NCBI GenBank assembly: GCA_943735955.1
Contig: OX030970.1
Span: 6,110,124 to 6,174,123, forward strand
Length of the DNA stretch: 64,000 nt
DNA from: Piscicola geometra
Taxonomy: Eukaryota; Annelida; Clitellata; Hirudinida; Piscicolidae
Direction of reading: 5' to 3'
Positions 62,746 to 64,000 of the stretch are shown here, piece after piece. Position 1 is the first letter of the stretch; every line of letters starts with the position of its first letter. The notes under the pieces are model-generated. The model saw only the letters and a program-made list of their open reading frames with translations, searched no databases and was not told the origin of the DNA. Made by a program: the position numbers and the translations under genes.

Positions 62746-63000
62746 GTGGAGGAGGGAGGTGGAGGAGGGAGGTGGAGGAGGGAGGTGGAGGAGGGAGGGG
62801 GAGGTGGAGGAGGGAGGAGAGGAGGGAGGAGAGGAGGGAGGTGGAGGAGGGAGGTGGAGGAGGGAGGTGGAGGAGGGAGGTGGAGGAGGGAGGGGGAGGA
62901 GGGAGGGGAAGGAGGAGGAGGGAGGTGGAGGAGGGAGGGGGAGGAGGGAGGGGGAGGGGGAGGAGGAGGGAGGTGGAGGAGGGAGGAGGTAGGTGGAGAA
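62746..63000 (+). repeat. Polypurine GGAGG/GGTGGAGGA array starting at a 5' splice site
   Basis: Almost pure A/G with T only in GGTGG. The donor of exon 7 (CATGCAGCAG then GTGGAGGAGGG) is the first unit. Polypurine tracts of this length can form triplex structures. Confidence 0.95.
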
Positions 63001-63690
63001 GGGTAGTTGAGGGAGGTGGAGGGATTGGAATAACTGCTTCTGGTTGCAAGAGTATTGTGTTCTGCTGCTCCAACATCATCACCACCACTACCATCAACAC
63101 CACTATAATGACTACTTCTACGATCACTACCATTATTACCACCACTACTACTATCACCACCACTACTCCGCCGTGCCAAGGCAAAAGGAAGCATCTTTTG
63201 GCGCGAAATGATTCTAATTGTCTGTCTTGCGTAAATGCACATTCAAATCGAGTTCACTCTGCATACTTTCTGTGTGTGAGGCATGCCAGGCAGTCACCTC
63301 ATTGAGATTGGAACCACGCCTAAAGGTGTGCATCAGCCAGTAGGAATTAGAGAAGTGTGTCACGTGAGATCATTCTTCAGCATCCTTCCGCCCTTTTAAA
63401 ACTACTCAGAAATATGGAAATTACGACATATTATATTATAGTATATATCTATTATAGTTATTTTCTTATAATTAATCAATTTGTTTCAAATAATGGACAA
63501 AATCGGATGTTTCGGGCCATGCCAGGCGTGAAATCAGCTGTTTCACAATACAATACAATACAACGACGAGTGTTATTAACGTGGCTTCAAGACCACATGG
63601 TTGTGGAAAATTGGATAATAATATTAATGATGATAGATCAATAAAAGATAAGTATGGGTAAAGTAAATTATTGAAATGTAACAATATAAT
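63001..63690. other. Downstream of the last recognised psq exon
   Basis: (ACC/ACT)n-like tract at 63075-63170, then unique sequence with a reversed SINE 3' module (63545-63600, (CAATA)n tail). No further DDE_1 exon recognised. Confidence 0.4.
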
Positions 63691-63701
63691 AATTTTTTTA
63701 T

Positions 63702-63891
<190 letters not shown>

Positions 63892-64000
63892 GATTGCAAC
63901 TGAAATAATAATAACAATAAACGTAAGATAAGAGTATATATCTATATTATATTATTGTTATTATTTATTTTAAAATTATTATTTATCATATATATCTATA

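Overview
This is a window of an animal nuclear genome: AT-rich, intron-containing and heavily loaded with repeats. The host genes belong to conserved animal families, and the retrotransposon set (RTE, CR1/L2-like and an Ingi-like LINE with a 2A peptide) points to an invertebrate bilaterian. A lophotrochozoan such as a mollusc is my best guess, but nothing here proves it. I see no rRNA, no free-standing tRNA gene, no CRISPR array and no prokaryotic operon structure.

Host genes. (1) Three exons on the minus strand (5976-8712) encode the N-terminal part of an AIP1/WDR1-type WD40 protein. (2) A matrix metalloproteinase locus on the plus strand (28074-33282) carries a stop codon, frameshifts and a lost catalytic Glu, so it is probably a pseudogene. 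(3) A minus-strand gene from 50887 to 39276 has eight exons whose phases agree wherever adjacent exons could be identified, and it resembles Integrator subunit 15 (C7orf26 family). (4) An uninterrupted 541-codon ORF lies at 53609-55234. (5) A plus-strand gene from 56824 has seven phase-consistent exons with psq/CENP-B helix-turn-helix domains and part of a DDE_1 domain, and looks like a domesticated pogo/Tigger-type transposase.

Mobile DNA by region. 1-5.6 kb: tRNA-type SINEs, a broken hAT transposase and a CR1-like LINE (minus). 6.7-7.6 kb: an L2-like LINE. 9.3-12.8 kb: L2-like 3' ends and a large inverted repeat. 13.0-15.6 kb: a LINE endonuclease split by a hAT element with an 8-bp target duplication. 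18.4-23.5 kb: a nearly full-length Ingi-like LINE chained head-to-tail with two short internally deleted relatives. 23.6-24.4, 26.4-27.2 and 36.1-37.5 kb: further hAT-type elements with repeated subterminal motifs. 25.9-28.0 and 31.4-32.2 kb: RTE fragments. 33.8-34.2 and 51.1-52.7 kb: more CR1-like LINE copies.

Tandem arrays dominate the remainder. The largest are a 21-bp array of about 109 units (42.4-44.7 kb) and a 3-kb G/T/C satellite (58.1-61.1 kb). The most unusual regularity is positional: in four independent genes, many introns begin, at or within a few bases of the 5' splice site, with a different tandem repeat. In the psq/CENP-B gene nearly all introns after the first are made of such arrays. 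I regard this as the best candidate for an undescribed phenomenon here.
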